From positions 1 through 64,000 of the forward strand of contig NZ_MSTQ01000009.1 in NCBI RefSeq assembly GCF_001945365.1: DNA of 64,000 bases. The letters are read 5' to 3'. This stretch comes from Pseudomonas reinekei. Lineage in GTDB: Bacteria; Pseudomonadota; Gammaproteobacteria; Pseudomonadales; Pseudomonadaceae. A program made the translations under genes and the position numbers. Positions 29,266-40,130 of this stretch are shown one piece after another. Positions within the stretch are counted from its first letter, which is position 1. Each line of letters begins with the position of its first letter. The notes under the pieces were generated by a model. It made no database searches. It saw only the letters and a program-made list of their open reading frames with translations, and had not been told where the DNA came from.

Positions 29266-29893
29266 AGGCAGCGCGCTCCAGCCAGCGGCCGAGCAGCGGG
29301 GATAATTCGCTCAAAGGCTGATAGCCATTGGTCAGCAACGCCAATTGGCCGTTTCGCTCAGCCAGCAGCGTAGGGAAACCGGCGATGCCCAGATCCTGAA
29401 CCCAGGCGAAGTCCGCCGATGTCGCGGCGTGCGTATCGGCACGGTCGAACGCTGCGGCAAATTCAATTCGCGGGAGACCGGCCTGATCGGCCAACTCCAC
29501 TAGAACACTGGCCCGGGTGACATCGCGACCTTCAGCGTAAAAGGCCTGCTGAATCAGCCCGAGCAGTTTCCACGCGCAATCCGGCGCCAGGTTACGTGCC
29601 GTCACCAGTGCCCGGCAGGCAGGTTCGGTGTCGTAGACAAAACCGTCAGGCAATGCGCCTTCGCGCTTGAACGGCTGGCCGGTAGCCTCGGTGACCGCCT
29701 GCCAGTGCTCGAGAATGTAGCGCCGGGTGGTCGGTTCCAGCGCGGCGCCACTGCCGGTGCGCAAACCGCCCACCACCAGATGCACGTCTACTCCGGCGGC
29801 CGCCGCCTGCTCCACCAACGCGTTTGCAACCGGAGCAAAACCCCAGCACCAGGAACACATCGGGTCCATCACATAGAGCAGGCGCGCAGTCAT
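29258..29893 (-). CDS. DsbA-family thiol oxidoreductase
   Basis: A 211-aa thioredoxin-fold protein with redox motif CSWC near residue 14 (MDPMCSWCWGFAP) and the cis-proline loop GFPTLL near residue 175. It has no signal peptide, so it is probably cytoplasmic, like FrnE and the 2-hydroxychromene isomerase branch of the DsbA family. It lies 3 bp downstream of trhO and overlaps the ABC exporter gene by 8 bp, in an apparent trhO-dsbA-abc operon. Confidence 0.88.
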   Translation of the reverse strand: MTARLLYVMDPMCSWCWGFAPVANALVEQAAAAGVDVHLVVGGLRTGSGAALEPTTRRYILEHWQAVTEATGQPFKREGALPDGFVYDTEPACRALVTARNLAPDCAWKLLGLIQQAFYAEGRDVTRASVLVELADQAGLPRIEFAAAFDRADTHAATSADFAWVQDLGIAGFPTLLAERNGQLALLTNGYQPLSELSPLLGRWLERAACA

Positions 29894-29896
29894 GGT

Positions 29897-30838
29897 TCAG
29901 GCCTCGGAAGATGCTTGCTTATAGTTGTAACCGATCGGGTGAGGCATGTTGCGGGCCTTGGCCAGTTCGATCTGCTTTTGCCGATCGATGGCGCTGCGAC
30001 GGGTTTTCTCGCTCAGTTTGTCCCAGCAATGCGGGCAACTGATGCCGGCCACGTAGTGCTCCGAAGCGCGATCTTCGACGCTGACCGGCGTGCGGCAGGC
30101 GTGACATTGATCGTAATCGCCTTCGCTCAAGTCGTGGCGAACGGTCACGCGGTTGTCGAACACGAAGCAGTCGCCCTGCCACTTGGTTTCTTCCTGTGGC
30201 ACCTCTTCGAGGTACTTCAGGATGCCGCCCTTGAGGTGATAGACCTCACCGTAGCCTTCGCTGAGCATGTAGCTCGATGCCTTTTCGCAGCGAATGCCGC
30301 CGGTGCAGAACATCGCGACCTTCTTGTGCACGGCCGGGTCGAAGTTGGCTTTGATGTAGTCGGGGAATTCACGAAAACTGGTGGTTTTCGGGTCGATGGC
30401 GCCTTCGAAGGTGCCGATCGAGACTTCGTAATCGTTCCGGGTATCGATGAGCAGCACTTCCGGATCGCTGATCAACGCGTTCCAGTCCTGCGGATCAACG
30501 TAGGTGCCGACCTTTTTGTTCGGGTCCACGCCTTCGACGCCGAGGGTGACGATTTCTTTCTTGAGTTTGACTTTGGTGCGGTAGAACGGCTGTTCGTCGC
30601 AGTACGACTCTTTGTGGTCGATGTCGTCCATGCGCGGATCGTTCTTGAGCCAGGCCATCAACCCGTCGATGCCTTCGCGGCTACCGGACACGGTGCCATT
30701 GATGCCTTCTTCGGCAATCAGCAGGGTGCCTTTGATGCCGTTGTCGACCATCGCCTTGAGCAGTGGCTCGCGCAGGTCAACGTAATCTTCCAGGGTGACG
30801 AACTTATACAGTGCCGCCACGACAATCTGTTGTGTCAT
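29897..30838 (-). CDS. trhO: tRNA uridine(34) hydroxylase TrhO (rhodanese family)
   Basis: The 313-aa YceA/TrhO protein catalyses oxygen-dependent hydroxylation of U34 in certain tRNAs, giving ho5U. The rhodanese domain (about 120-225) has the active-site cysteine in [13 protein letters not shown]. An N-terminal acylphosphatase-like region and a C-terminal cysteine-rich segment ([17 protein letters not shown]) complete the family layout. It is the first of three closely packed minus-strand genes. Confidence 0.93.
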   Translation of the reverse strand: MTQQIVVAALYKFVTLEDYVDLREPLLKAMVDNGIKGTLLIAEEGINGTVSGSREGIDGLMAWLKNDPRMDDIDHKESYCDEQPFYRTKVKLKKEIVTLGVEGVDPNKKVGTYVDPQDWNALISDPEVLLIDTRNDYEVSIGTFEGAIDPKTTSFREFPDYIKANFDPAVHKKVAMFCTGGIRCEKASSYMLSEGYGEVYHLKGGILKYLEEVPQEETKWQGDCFVFDNRVTVRHDLSEGDYDQCHACRTPVSVEDRASEHYVAGISCPHCWDKLSEKTRRSAIDRQKQIELAKARNMPHPIGYNYKQASSEA

Positions 30839-30885
30839 GGGTAAATCTCCAGGTGGCTACCCTCGTAAGGGGTGAACCGGATGCG

Positions 30886-30916
30886 AAAAAAAACGCGCCG
30901 GGTGAGCGGCGCGTTG
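30886..30916 (-). terminator. Rho-independent terminator of bolA
   Basis: On the minus strand, ACGCGCCG-ctcac-CGGCGCGT is followed by a run of T. It lies between the bolA stop and the trhO start and separates the two transcription units. Confidence 0.9.
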
Positions 30917-30940
30917 GGCATTCTACCAAAAAAGCCAACC

Positions 30941-30970
30941 CTGTAGGAGCCGGCTTGCTGGCTCCTACAG
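30941..30970. repeat. REP-like palindrome (TGTAGGAGCCGGC type)
   Basis: A near-perfect palindrome built of TGTAGGAGCC and GGCTCCTACA around GGCTTGCT. This is a variant REP sequence in a compact form. A diverged copy lies at 55119-55147. Confidence 0.8.
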
Positions 30971-30980
30971 GTGGTGATCT

Positions 30981-31280
30981 TTAGTGTTTGCTGCCACCGG
31001 CACAGGTCGGCGAAGCCGGGGCCGCGTCGATCTGTGCCCATTCTTCAGGCGTGTAGGTGTGCAGCGCCAACGCATGGAACTCGCCCATCAGCTCGCCGAG
31101 CGTGCCGTAGACTTTCTGGTGGCGCTTGACCCGGTTCAGGCCTTCGAACTGCGCACTGACAACCACAGCCTTGAAGTGGGTCTGCAACCCGCGGCTGTGC
31201 ATGTGGCTTTCATCAAGCACCTGCAGATGCTGCGGCTGAAGCAGGCCCAGCGTCGATTCGATGCGTTGTTGCATGGTCAT
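30981..31280 (-). CDS. BolA-family protein
   Basis: A 99-aa BolA/YrbA-family protein. The RVKRHQKVYGTLGEL block is the family signature, with the conserved histidine probably used as an Fe-S ligand with a monothiol glutaredoxin. A second conserved His is in ALHTYTPEEW. The tail CAGGSKH is short. BolA proteins act in Fe-S trafficking and, in E. coli, as regulators of morphology genes. It lies 12 bp downstream of the DUF2059 gene and is followed by a terminator. Confidence 0.92.
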   Translation of the reverse strand: MTMQQRIESTLGLLQPQHLQVLDESHMHSRGLQTHFKAVVVSAQFEGLNRVKRHQKVYGTLGELMGEFHALALHTYTPEEWAQIDAAPASPTCAGGSKH

Positions 31281-31292
31281 ACCGAACTCCGC

Positions 31293-31817
31293 TCAAGGCT
31301 TTTTCTTGGCTGGCTCGGCGGCGCCTTTGGGCTCCAGCTCGGCCGTCATGTCAGCCAGCAGTTTGTTGACCACCGGCACCGCGCTTTCCAGCTTGGCCTG
31401 GGTCATCTGGGCCGATTGCTGGGTCAGCTGCGGCATTTTTTCCAGGACTTTCTTGCCCAGCGGCGACTTGTAGAACGCAACCAGGTCCTTGAGCTCGGAT
31501 TCAGTGAAGTTGGTGGTGTAGAGCTTGACCATGTCCGGTTTCAGCTTGTTCCAGCCAATGGCCTGGTCCAGCGCGGCGTTAGCCTTGGCCTGGTAGGTTT
31601 CGAGCACGGCTTTTTTCGATTCCGGGGCCTTGGTTTGCTGGAAGCGCTGGGCGAACATCTGCTGGACCTGCATGTACACCGGAGTGCCCAATTTGTCAGC
31701 ATGCGCCAGAGTCAGGAAAGCCTCGGCACTGGCGTTGTGGCTGGCGGTGTCGGCAAAAACCTGGCCGCTGGCACAAACCAATGCAACCGCGGTACAGATG
31801 GCACGAAGACGAGTCAT
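31293..31817 (-). CDS. DUF2059 secreted protein
   Basis: A 174-aa protein with a Sec signal peptide (MTRLRAICTAVALVCASGQVF-ADT, cleavage near residue 23) and a helical DUF2059 domain (about 75-155: QAKANAALDQAIGWNKLKP, ELKDLVAFYKSPLGKKVLE). It should be periplasmic. The tail is Ala/Lys/Pro-rich. The function of the domain is unknown. It is upstream of and close to the bolA-family gene, and divergent from fumC. Confidence 0.88.
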   Translation of the reverse strand: MTRLRAICTAVALVCASGQVFADTASHNASAEAFLTLAHADKLGTPVYMQVQQMFAQRFQQTKAPESKKAVLETYQAKANAALDQAIGWNKLKPDMVKLYTTNFTESELKDLVAFYKSPLGKKVLEKMPQLTQQSAQMTQAKLESAVPVVNKLLADMTAELEPKGAAEPAKKKP

Positions 31818-32009
31818 CGAGTTTCCTTTACTAGCAGACGAGGTAAAACCCCAAGGACGTCCATTCTGCGCCTAAAAAAGTGTGGCGCTCAACCCCAACC
31901 CTTGTCGCATCTGATTTAGAGGGGTTCAATGGTCAGAATCGTGACAGATGGAACCGCGGCCGGTGATCACGGCCTAAATTGCGCAAACAGACCTACAGGA
32001 GTGTGACCG

Positions 32010-33404
<1,395 letters not shown>

Positions 33405-33429
33405 GTGTTGTAGTGTTTGTCAGGTCGCC

Positions 33430-33453
33430 TTCGCGAGCAGGCTCGCTCCCACA
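33430..33453. repeat. Single REP sequence after fumC
   Basis: TTCGCGAGCAGGCTCGCTCC, continuing CACA, is a canonical REP. A possible partner at 33490 (TGCCCGCGATGA) is too diverged to call. Confidence 0.85.
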
Positions 33454-33510
33454 GAACTGTGCACGCAGCCAAAGGGGTGCGTGCCTGCCCGCGATGAACG
33501 ATGACGCGGC

Positions 33511-34470
33511 CTAGTTAGCCGCCATCCGCATCTTGCGCGCCTTGAGCCCGGCAATCAGCGAAGGGCCCAACGCGACCAGCGCCGACCCCAGCACCACCAG
33601 CACCGCGCCGCCATACCCCAAGCCATTGATGGTCTCGGCATGCACATAGTCCGGCCACAGCCAGGCGGCGATGGCGACCGCGCCAAAGGTCACCAATGGC
33701 GTGATCGCCAGCGTCGCGCTGACCCGCGACGCTTCCCAATGCGCCAGCGCTTCGGCAAACGCGCCGTAGGCGATCAGGGTGTTCATGCAACACGCCAGCA
33801 ATAACCAGCCTTGCAACGGGTTCAACTCCAGCGCCTCAAGCGGCTGCACCCACGGCGTCAGCAACAGCCCGCAGAACAGATAGATCACCATCATCACCTG
33901 CAATGAATTCCACACCGTCAGCAGTTGCTTCTGCCCCAAGGCATAGAAGGTCCAGACCGTGGACGCCAACAACACCAGCAACACACCGGCGGTGTAATCG
34001 CTCAACGACGTCAACAACTCGGTCAGTCGTTGATTGAAAAACAGCGCGAACCCGATCAGCAGTACCAGCAGGCCAATCCCCTGCCCCACGCTGAAACGCT
34101 CCTTGAATACAAACAGGCTGGCGATCAGCAGCATGATCGGCCCCATCTGCACCACCAGTTGCGCGGTTCCGGGGCTGAGCAGGTTGAGCCCCATCAGGTA
34201 CAGCACGTAGTTGCCCACCAGCCCGAGCACGGCCATCGCCACCAGCCAGCCGCCGCGCGGGCCGAGCACTTTGCGGCTTGGCAGACGTTTGGTCGCGGCC
34301 AGATAAATGAACAGACAGCTGCCGGACACCATCAGGCGAAACCAGGTGACCGTGACCGGGTCCATCACCAGCAAGACCTGCTTGAGTTTGATCGGCAGGA
34401 TTCCCCACAGCAGCGCGGTCAGCAGGGCCAGAAACAAACCGTACACCCAGCGACCCGATGAAATGTGCAT
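33511..34470 (-). CDS. DMT-superfamily (EamA) transporter
   Basis: A 319-aa inner-membrane protein with ten predicted membrane segments in two EamA repeats. It belongs to the drug/metabolite transporter superfamily; the substrate is unknown. The start at MHISSGRWVYGLFLALL puts the first TM at the family position; an extension from 34530 adds an unlikely arginine-rich stretch. It stands alone, divergent from the small DUF6316-type gene. Confidence 0.88.
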   Translation of the reverse strand: MHISSGRWVYGLFLALLTALLWGILPIKLKQVLLVMDPVTVTWFRLMVSGSCLFIYLAATKRLPSRKVLGPRGGWLVAMAVLGLVGNYVLYLMGLNLLSPGTAQLVVQMGPIMLLIASLFVFKERFSVGQGIGLLVLLIGFALFFNQRLTELLTSLSDYTAGVLLVLLASTVWTFYALGQKQLLTVWNSLQVMMVIYLFCGLLLTPWVQPLEALELNPLQGWLLLACCMNTLIAYGAFAEALAHWEASRVSATLAITPLVTFGAVAIAAWLWPDYVHAETINGLGYGGAVLVVLGSALVALGPSLIAGLKARKMRMAAN

Positions 34471-34677
34471 GCGAACCCCGAAACCCAATGGCAAGAACCG
34501 CCATTCTAGGCGCACCGGCGTGTGGCACACAGGGACAGTTGGCGTCTGGCCGCGAATGAAACTGTGCAGGTCGCAACGTTAAATTGGCGATCTGCCGTCG
34601 ATCGGATCGCCACGCGCCACAAGTGGTTCTTGCATAAGCTGATTGGATCCACGCCAGGAAAATTTCAGGAGATCGCC

Positions 34678-34872
34678 ATGTATGGCATGCGTGCCCAGGA
34701 TAACGCCCCCGCCCTGCACTTTCGCAGCGACCGGTTGTGCCGGGTCAATGGAGAGTTGTTTTTCAGCACCCGGGAAAACACCCTCGAGGGGCCGTTTGAG
34801 AGTGCCGAGGCGGCTGCGCGGGAAATTCAGGCGTATATCGAGCGGATGCAGAATATGGCGGTAAATAGATAA
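34678..34872 (+). CDS. Small DUF6316-type protein
   Basis: A 64-aa protein, MYGMRAQDNAPALHFRSDRL, continuing CRVNGELFFSTRENTLEGPF and ending with an amphipathic helix (AEAAAREIQAYIERMQ). Similar short proteins are widespread in Pseudomonas with unknown function. ATG at 34678 is preceded by AGGAG with a 7-base spacer, which supports this start over the longer frame from 34522. It stands alone and is followed by a REPIN. Confidence 0.8.
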   Translation: MYGMRAQDNAPALHFRSDRLCRVNGELFFSTRENTLEGPFESAEAAAREIQAYIERMQNMAVNR

Positions 34873-34885
34873 ACCGAGTCGCCTT

Positions 34886-34962
34886 TATCGCTAGCAGGCC
34901 AGCTCCCACAGGGGTCTGATAGGCGACACAGATCCAGTGTGGGAGCTAGCCTGCTAGCGATA
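34886..34962. repeat. REPIN with paired stem variant (GCTAGC)
   Basis: Arms TATCGCTAGCAGGCCAGCTC (34886) and the inverse TGTGGGAGCTAGCCTGCTAG (34938) differ from the window consensus at the same stem positions: GCGAG...CTCGC has become GCTAG...CTAGC. Base pairing within the right REP hairpin is kept; the left arm carries one further change. Confidence 0.9.
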
Positions 34963-34996
34963 GCTATATAACAGTCACCAACAAAATCCGACGCGT

Positions 34997-36181
34997 TTAC
35001 CGCACCGCCTCAAACAACCCGGTCGCTCCCATCCCGCCACCCACGCACATGGTCACGACGCCGTAGCGCAGGTTACGCCGCTGCAACTCGCGAACAATGT
35101 GCCCGACCTGACGCGAACCGGTCATGCCGAACGGGTGGCCGATGGCGATTGAGCCGCCGTTGACGTTGTACTTTTCGTTATCGATCTCCAGCCGATTACG
35201 CGCATACAGGCACTGCGAGGCGAATGCTTCGTTGAGTTCCCACAGATCGATATCGCCCATCTGCAAACCCTTGGCCTTGAGCAGTTTCGGCACCGAAAAC
35301 ACCGGGCCGATGCCCATTTCATCCGGTTCGCAACCTGCCACGGTAAAACCACGGAAAAACGCTTTCGGCTTCAAGCCCAGCGCCAGGGCTTTTTCCAGGC
35401 TCATCACCAACGTCATCGAAGCGCCGTCCGACAGCTGCGACGAATTGCCGGCGGTGACCGAACCCTCCTCGGCGAACACCGGATTCAATCCGGCCAGACT
35501 GTGCAGCGTGGTGTCGGGACGGTTGCAGTCATCGCGATCAACGATGCCGTCGAGCACCTGTACCTGACCGGTGGCCTTGTCCTCAACGCGGTACTTCACC
35601 GCCATCGGCACGATTTCATCGTCGAACAGCCCAGCTGCCTGCGCCTGGGCGGTGCGTTGCTGACTTTGCAGGGCGTACAGATCCTGTTCTTCGCGGCTGA
35701 CGCCGTAACGGCGAGCGACGACTTCGGCGGTCTGGCCCATCGAGAAATAAATACCCGGCACCCGCTCCTTGAGCAGCGGGTTGATCAGATTATCGGTGTT
35801 GACGCTCTTCATGGTCAGGCTGATCGACTCGACACCACCGGCGACAATGATGTCGCTGCAACCCGAAGCGATCTGATTGGCGGCGATCGCAATCGCCTGC
35901 AGGCCTGACGAGCAGAAGCGGTTGAGGGTCATGCCGGCCGTGCCGATGCCCAAACGCGACAGCACCGCGACATTACGACCGATGTTGTAGCCCTGGGCGC
36001 CTTCATTGGAACCGGCGCCGACAATGCAGTCCTCGACGCTGGCCGGGTCGATGCCGGTGCGCGCCAGCAAGGCGTTGACGCAATGCGCGGCCATGTCGTC
36101 CGGACGGGTCTGGTTGAACTTGCCGCGAAAGGATTTGGCCAGGCCGGTCCGCACGCTGTCGACGATCACCACTTCACGCAT
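34997..36181 (-). CDS. Acetyl-CoA C-acyltransferase (thiolase)
   Basis: A 394-aa thiolase II/FadA-like enzyme that cleaves or forms 3-ketoacyl-CoA. The nucleophilic cysteine is in NRFCSSGLQAI, the His in GGSIAIGHPFGMTG, and the second Cys in MCVGGGMGATGLF. The start MREVVIVDSVRTGLAKSF follows GAGG and gives the usual length. Whether it works in beta-oxidation or acetoacetyl-CoA metabolism cannot be told; no fadB partner is adjacent. It is 102 bp downstream of pap on the same strand. Confidence 0.92.
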   Translation of the reverse strand: MREVVIVDSVRTGLAKSFRGKFNQTRPDDMAAHCVNALLARTGIDPASVEDCIVGAGSNEGAQGYNIGRNVAVLSRLGIGTAGMTLNRFCSSGLQAIAIAANQIASGCSDIIVAGGVESISLTMKSVNTDNLINPLLKERVPGIYFSMGQTAEVVARRYGVSREEQDLYALQSQQRTAQAQAAGLFDDEIVPMAVKYRVEDKATGQVQVLDGIVDRDDCNRPDTTLHSLAGLNPVFAEEGSVTAGNSSQLSDGASMTLVMSLEKALALGLKPKAFFRGFTVAGCEPDEMGIGPVFSVPKLLKAKGLQMGDIDLWELNEAFASQCLYARNRLEIDNEKYNVNGGSIAIGHPFGMTGSRQVGHIVRELQRRNLRYGVVTMCVGGGMGATGLFEAVR

Positions 36182-36283
36182 GGCATACCTCATTGTTGTT
36201 GTCGGTTGAGAGTGGACCGAGCATAAGCCCACTCAATGACCGACCGCGACAATCATTCACCCTGCGTATGCGCGACCATCGCC

Positions 36284-37807
36284 TCACTTCTTGCCTTTGT
36301 TTTCCTTCCTGGCGCGCTTTTCGGACTTCTCGAAGGCTGCTTCCAGTGCCTGATTGATCGTGCGCAAGACCTTGACCCGCGCCCAGCGCTTGTCGCTGGC
36401 TTCAATCAATGTCCAGGGCGAGATTTCAGTGCTGGTGCGGTCGACCATGTCGCCGACAGCGGCGCGATAGTCGTCCCACTTGTCCCGATTGCGCCAGTCA
36501 TCCTCGGTGATCTTGAAGCGTTTGAAGGGGATGTTTTCACGCTCCTGGAAGCGTTCCAGTTGCGTCTGTTTATCGATGGCCAGCCAGAATTTGACCACGA
36601 CCACCCCGGCGTCGGCGATCTGCTCCTCGAAGTCATTGATTTCACCGTAGGCGCGCAACCAGTCCGTCGGGCTGCAGAAGCCCTCGATACGCTCCACCAG
36701 CACCCGGCCATACCAGGAGCGGTCGAACACGGTGAATTTGCCCCGCGCCGGCAGGTGTCGCCAGAAGCGCCACAGGTACGGTTGCGCGCGCTCTTCTTCA
36801 GTGGGCGCGGCAACCGGCACGATGTTGTATTGCCGTGGGTCGAGCGCCGCCGCCACTCGCCGAATCGCCCCGCCCTTGCCTGCGGCGTCATTGCCTTCGA
36901 ACACCGCAACCAGCGCGTGCCGGCGCATGCGCTTGTCACGCATCAACCCGGAAAGCCGAGCCTGTTCGGTCACCAACTGTTCCTCGTAATCGTCTTTTTC
37001 CAGGTGCAGGGTCAGGTCCAGGCTGTCGAGCAGGTTGACCTGATCGACACTGGGGAACATCGGTGCGGCGCTGACTTTTTCGGGATGGATCTTCGGCCGC
37101 TTCAACGCACCGTTCAGGCTGTCGAGCAGAATCTTGCCCACCACCAGGCTGCGGTAGCGCGCATCCATCCCGGCGATGACATGCCACGGCGCATAGTCAC
37201 GACTGGTGCGGCGCAAGACCCGCTCACCGAACTTCACGAAGCGGTCGTAGGTCTGCGATTGCTGCCAGTCCAGCGGGCTGATGCGCCAGCTGTGCAATGG
37301 ATCGTCGGCCAACGCTTTAAGCCGCGCCTTCATCTGTTTTTTAGAGAGGTGGAACCAGAACTTGACGATCAGTGCGCCTTCATCGCACAGCATCTTTTCC
37401 AGGCGCTCGGCACCGTTGATGGCTTGATCGAGACGCGGGTCCTTGAACTCGCCATGCACCCTGCCCTGCAGCATCTGGCTGTACCAATTACCAAAGAAAA
37501 CGCCCATGCGCCCCTTGGCCGGCAGCATCCGCCAGTAACGCCAGGCTGGTGGCCGCGCCAGCTCTTCATCAGTTTGCTGATCGAACGTGCGGACCTCGAT
37601 CAAGCGCGGGTCCATCCACTCGTTGAGCAATTTGACCGTCTCGCCCTTACCGGCACCTTCGATGCCATTGATCAGGATGATCACCGGAAACCGGCGCTGC
37701 TGCTGCAGTTCAAATTGCGCTTCAAGCAAGGCTTCGCGCAGTGCGGGCACTTCGGCGTCGTAGGTTTCTTTGTCGATGGTGTGATCGATTTCAGCGGATT
37801 CGAACAT
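36284..37807 (-). CDS. pap: Polyphosphate:AMP phosphotransferase (two-domain PPK2)
   Basis: A 507-aa class II PPK2 enzyme that uses polyphosphate to turn AMP into ADP. Two PPK2 domains are in tandem, each with its own Walker A: INGIEGAGKGETV near residue 48 and FEGNDAAGKGGAIRR near residue 300. As in the family, the C-terminal domain carries the lid features (RSWYGRVLVERIEGF). The C-terminus is strongly basic (KSEKRARKENKGKK). The start MFESAEIDHTIDKETY is the family N-terminus; a 37-codon extension upstream runs into a REP and is rejected. Confidence 0.93.
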   Translation of the reverse strand: MFESAEIDHTIDKETYDAEVPALREALLEAQFELQQQRRFPVIILINGIEGAGKGETVKLLNEWMDPRLIEVRTFDQQTDEELARPPAWRYWRMLPAKGRMGVFFGNWYSQMLQGRVHGEFKDPRLDQAINGAERLEKMLCDEGALIVKFWFHLSKKQMKARLKALADDPLHSWRISPLDWQQSQTYDRFVKFGERVLRRTSRDYAPWHVIAGMDARYRSLVVGKILLDSLNGALKRPKIHPEKVSAAPMFPSVDQVNLLDSLDLTLHLEKDDYEEQLVTEQARLSGLMRDKRMRRHALVAVFEGNDAAGKGGAIRRVAAALDPRQYNIVPVAAPTEEERAQPYLWRFWRHLPARGKFTVFDRSWYGRVLVERIEGFCSPTDWLRAYGEINDFEEQIADAGVVVVKFWLAIDKQTQLERFQERENIPFKRFKITEDDWRNRDKWDDYRAAVGDMVDRTSTEISPWTLIEASDKRWARVKVLRTINQALEAAFEKSEKRARKENKGKK

Positions 37808-37882
37808 GAACGGCTCCCTTCCAGATGTGAGCAAGACTAGCGGATTGACCGGTGTCACGTGGAAGAAATCCAATTTTTGCAG

Positions 37883-37903
37883 GCGCAAGCTCCCTCGCCA
37901 CAA
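37883..37903. repeat. Single REP arm of the GTGGCGAGGGAGC type
   Basis: GCAAGCTCCCTCGCCACAA matches the second REP family seen also at 21912-21937. It lies in the gap between the divergent pap and mnmC genes. Confidence 0.75.
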
Positions 37904-37967
37904 AGGCGGATCAAGCACGGCCCCCGCGATCGGCTAGAATGGCCACCTTGCCGTGACCGAGCCTGCC

Positions 37968-39953
37968 ATGAAACCTGTATTGCCCCACGCCCAGCTCGAT
38001 TGGGACGACCAGGGTCGTCCCTATTCGCGCCTGTTCGACGATGTGTATTTCTCCGATAAGTCGGGGCTGGATGAAACCCGCTATGTGTTCATCGAGCAGA
38101 ACCGTCTGGCTGAACGCTTTGCCGCGTTGCCGCACGATGGCCGGCTGGTTATCGGCGAGACAGGGTTTGGCACCGGGTTGAATTTTCTGTGCGCGTGGCA
38201 GGTGTTCGAGCAACACGCGCCGGTCGGTGCGCGGCTGCATTTTGTCAGTGTCGAAAAGTACCCGTTGAGCCCCGCCGACCTGCAACGCGCCCTGGCGCTG
38301 TGGCCCGAACTCAAGGTGTTGGCCGATCAACTGCTGGCGCAATACGTGGCCATCCATCAAGGCTTTCAGCGGCTGACGCTGGCCAACGGCCGGGTGACCC
38401 TGACCTTGCTGATCGGCGATGCGCTGGAACAACTGCCGCAACTGGACGCGCAAATCGACGCCTGGTTTCTCGACGGGTTTGCCCCGGCGAAAAATCCTGA
38501 CATGTGGACCGCCGAGCTGTTCGTCGAACTGGCGCGACTGGCCGCCCCAGGCTCGACCATCAGCACATTCACCAGCACCGGTTGGGTCCGGCGACTCCTC
38601 AACGCCGCCGGTTTCAAGATGAAACGCACGCCGGGCATCGGCCATAAATGGGAGATCCTGCGCGGCGAGTTTCTGGGTTGGCCGCAGGAGGTTCCCGCGC
38701 CATTACCCGCCAAGCCCTGGTTCGCCCGACCTGCACCGCTGGCCGGCGAACGCCGCGCACTGGTGATCGGTGCCGGCCTGGCCGGTTGTGCCAGCGCGGC
38801 CAGTCTCGCGGCGCGGGGTTGGCAGGTGACCGTCCTCGAGCGCCACGCCGACCTTGCCCCGGAAGCCTCCGGTAATCCGCAAGGCGTGCTTTACCTCAAG
38901 TTATCCGCTCACGGCACCGCGCTGTCGCAAATGATCGTCAGCGGCTTCGGTTACACCCGACGCCAACTCGAACACCTGCAACGCGGCACCGATTGGGACG
39001 ATTGCGGCGTGCTGCAACTGGCGTTCAACGCCAAGGAAAGCGAACGTCAGGCGCAACTGGCCGCGGCGTTTCCTGCGGACCTGCTGCACCAGGTCGACCA
39101 GCCCCAGGCCCAGGCGCTGGCGGGGATCGGTCTGGCGCACGGTGGCTTGTACTATCCAGAAGGTGGCTGGGTGCATCCTCCGGCGCTGTGCCAATGGCAG
39201 GCTGCGCACCCCGACATTCAATTGCTGACGCACCACGATGCCGTGCAATTGCGCAAGGTCGATGGCCAGTGGCAAGCCTGTGACGGTGAACGCTTGCTCG
39301 CCAGCGCTCCGGTGGTGGTGCTGGCCGGTGCCGCCGAGATCCAGCGCTTTGCGCAAAGCGCCGGGCTGCCACTCAAACGCATTCGCGGGCAAATCACCCG
39401 CCTGATGCAAACCCCGCAAAGTCAGGCGTTGAGCACGGTGGTCTGCGCCGAAGGCTACGTCGCCCCGGCGCGTCTGGGCGAGCACACACTGGGCGCGAGT
39501 TTCGACTTCAAGAGCGATGACCTGACCCCGACCACCGCCGAACACCTGGGCAACCTGGCCATGCTCGAAGAGATTTCCGAGGATCTGGTCAGCCGATTAC
39601 ACGTCGCCGAACTGGCCCCTGAAAGCCTCGAGGGGCGCGCCGCCTTCCGTTGCACCAGCCCCGACTACCTGCCAATCGTCGGGCCGCTGGCTGACAACCA
39701 GGCATTTGCCCAGGCGTACGCCGCCCTGAGCAAGGACGCCCGGCAGGTGCCGGATGTCGAATGCCCGTGGCTCGACGGTTTGTACGTCAACAGCGGCCAC
39801 GGCTCACGCGGCTTGATCACCGCACCGCTGTCCGGAGAACTGCTGGCCGCCTGGCTGAATGACGAACCCTTGCCCCTGCCCAGAAGCGTGGCCGAAGCCT
39901 GTCACCCGAACCGGTTTGCGCTGCGCAACCTGATCCGCCGCACCCACGCCTGA
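37968..39953 (+). CDS. mnmC: Bifunctional tRNA mnm5s2U34 biosynthesis protein MnmC
   Basis: Completes the 5-methylaminomethyl modification of U34 in several tRNAs. The N-terminal part (about 1-240, IGETGFGTGLNFLCAW) is the SAM-dependent methyltransferase MnmD. The C-terminal part (about 260-640, ALVIGAGLAGCASAASLAA) is the FAD oxidase that removes the carboxymethyl group. The product is 661 aa from ATG at 37968; a GTG five codons earlier is possible but less likely. It is divergent from pap and stands alone. Confidence 0.95.
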   Translation: MKPVLPHAQLDWDDQGRPYSRLFDDVYFSDKSGLDETRYVFIEQNRLAERFAALPHDGRLVIGETGFGTGLNFLCAWQVFEQHAPVGARLHFVSVEKYPLSPADLQRALALWPELKVLADQLLAQYVAIHQGFQRLTLANGRVTLTLLIGDALEQLPQLDAQIDAWFLDGFAPAKNPDMWTAELFVELARLAAPGSTISTFTSTGWVRRLLNAAGFKMKRTPGIGHKWEILRGEFLGWPQEVPAPLPAKPWFARPAPLAGERRALVIGAGLAGCASAASLAARGWQVTVLERHADLAPEASGNPQGVLYLKLSAHGTALSQMIVSGFGYTRRQLEHLQRGTDWDDCGVLQLAFNAKESERQAQLAAAFPADLLHQVDQPQAQALAGIGLAHGGLYYPEGGWVHPPALCQWQAAHPDIQLLTHHDAVQLRKVDGQWQACDGERLLASAPVVVLAGAAEIQRFAQSAGLPLKRIRGQITRLMQTPQSQALSTVVCAEGYVAPARLGEHTLGASFDFKSDDLTPTTAEHLGNLAMLEEISEDLVSRLHVAELAPESLEGRAAFRCTSPDYLPIVGPLADNQAFAQAYAALSKDARQVPDVECPWLDGLYVNSGHGSRGLITAPLSGELLAAWLNDEPLPLPRSVAEACHPNRFALRNLIRRTHA

Positions 39954-40130
39954 CTCGGCCCTTGCAGGAACCGGCTGGCTGGGTGACGGCCGCTCTACCG
40001 GAAGGGCTTGCGCTCTTTATAACTTATCGGTCTAAAACTCCGGGGAATGAGCCGGGTCAGTTTCTGAGTACCCGCCGTTTTGGCGCGGTATCGATTGCCC
40101 CTCCCCAACGGAAAAACCGGTAAGGAATTT

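Noticed and set aside
30941..30970. Palindrome as a terminator of bolA
   Set aside because: No T tract follows on either strand, and a proper terminator lies at 30886-30916.
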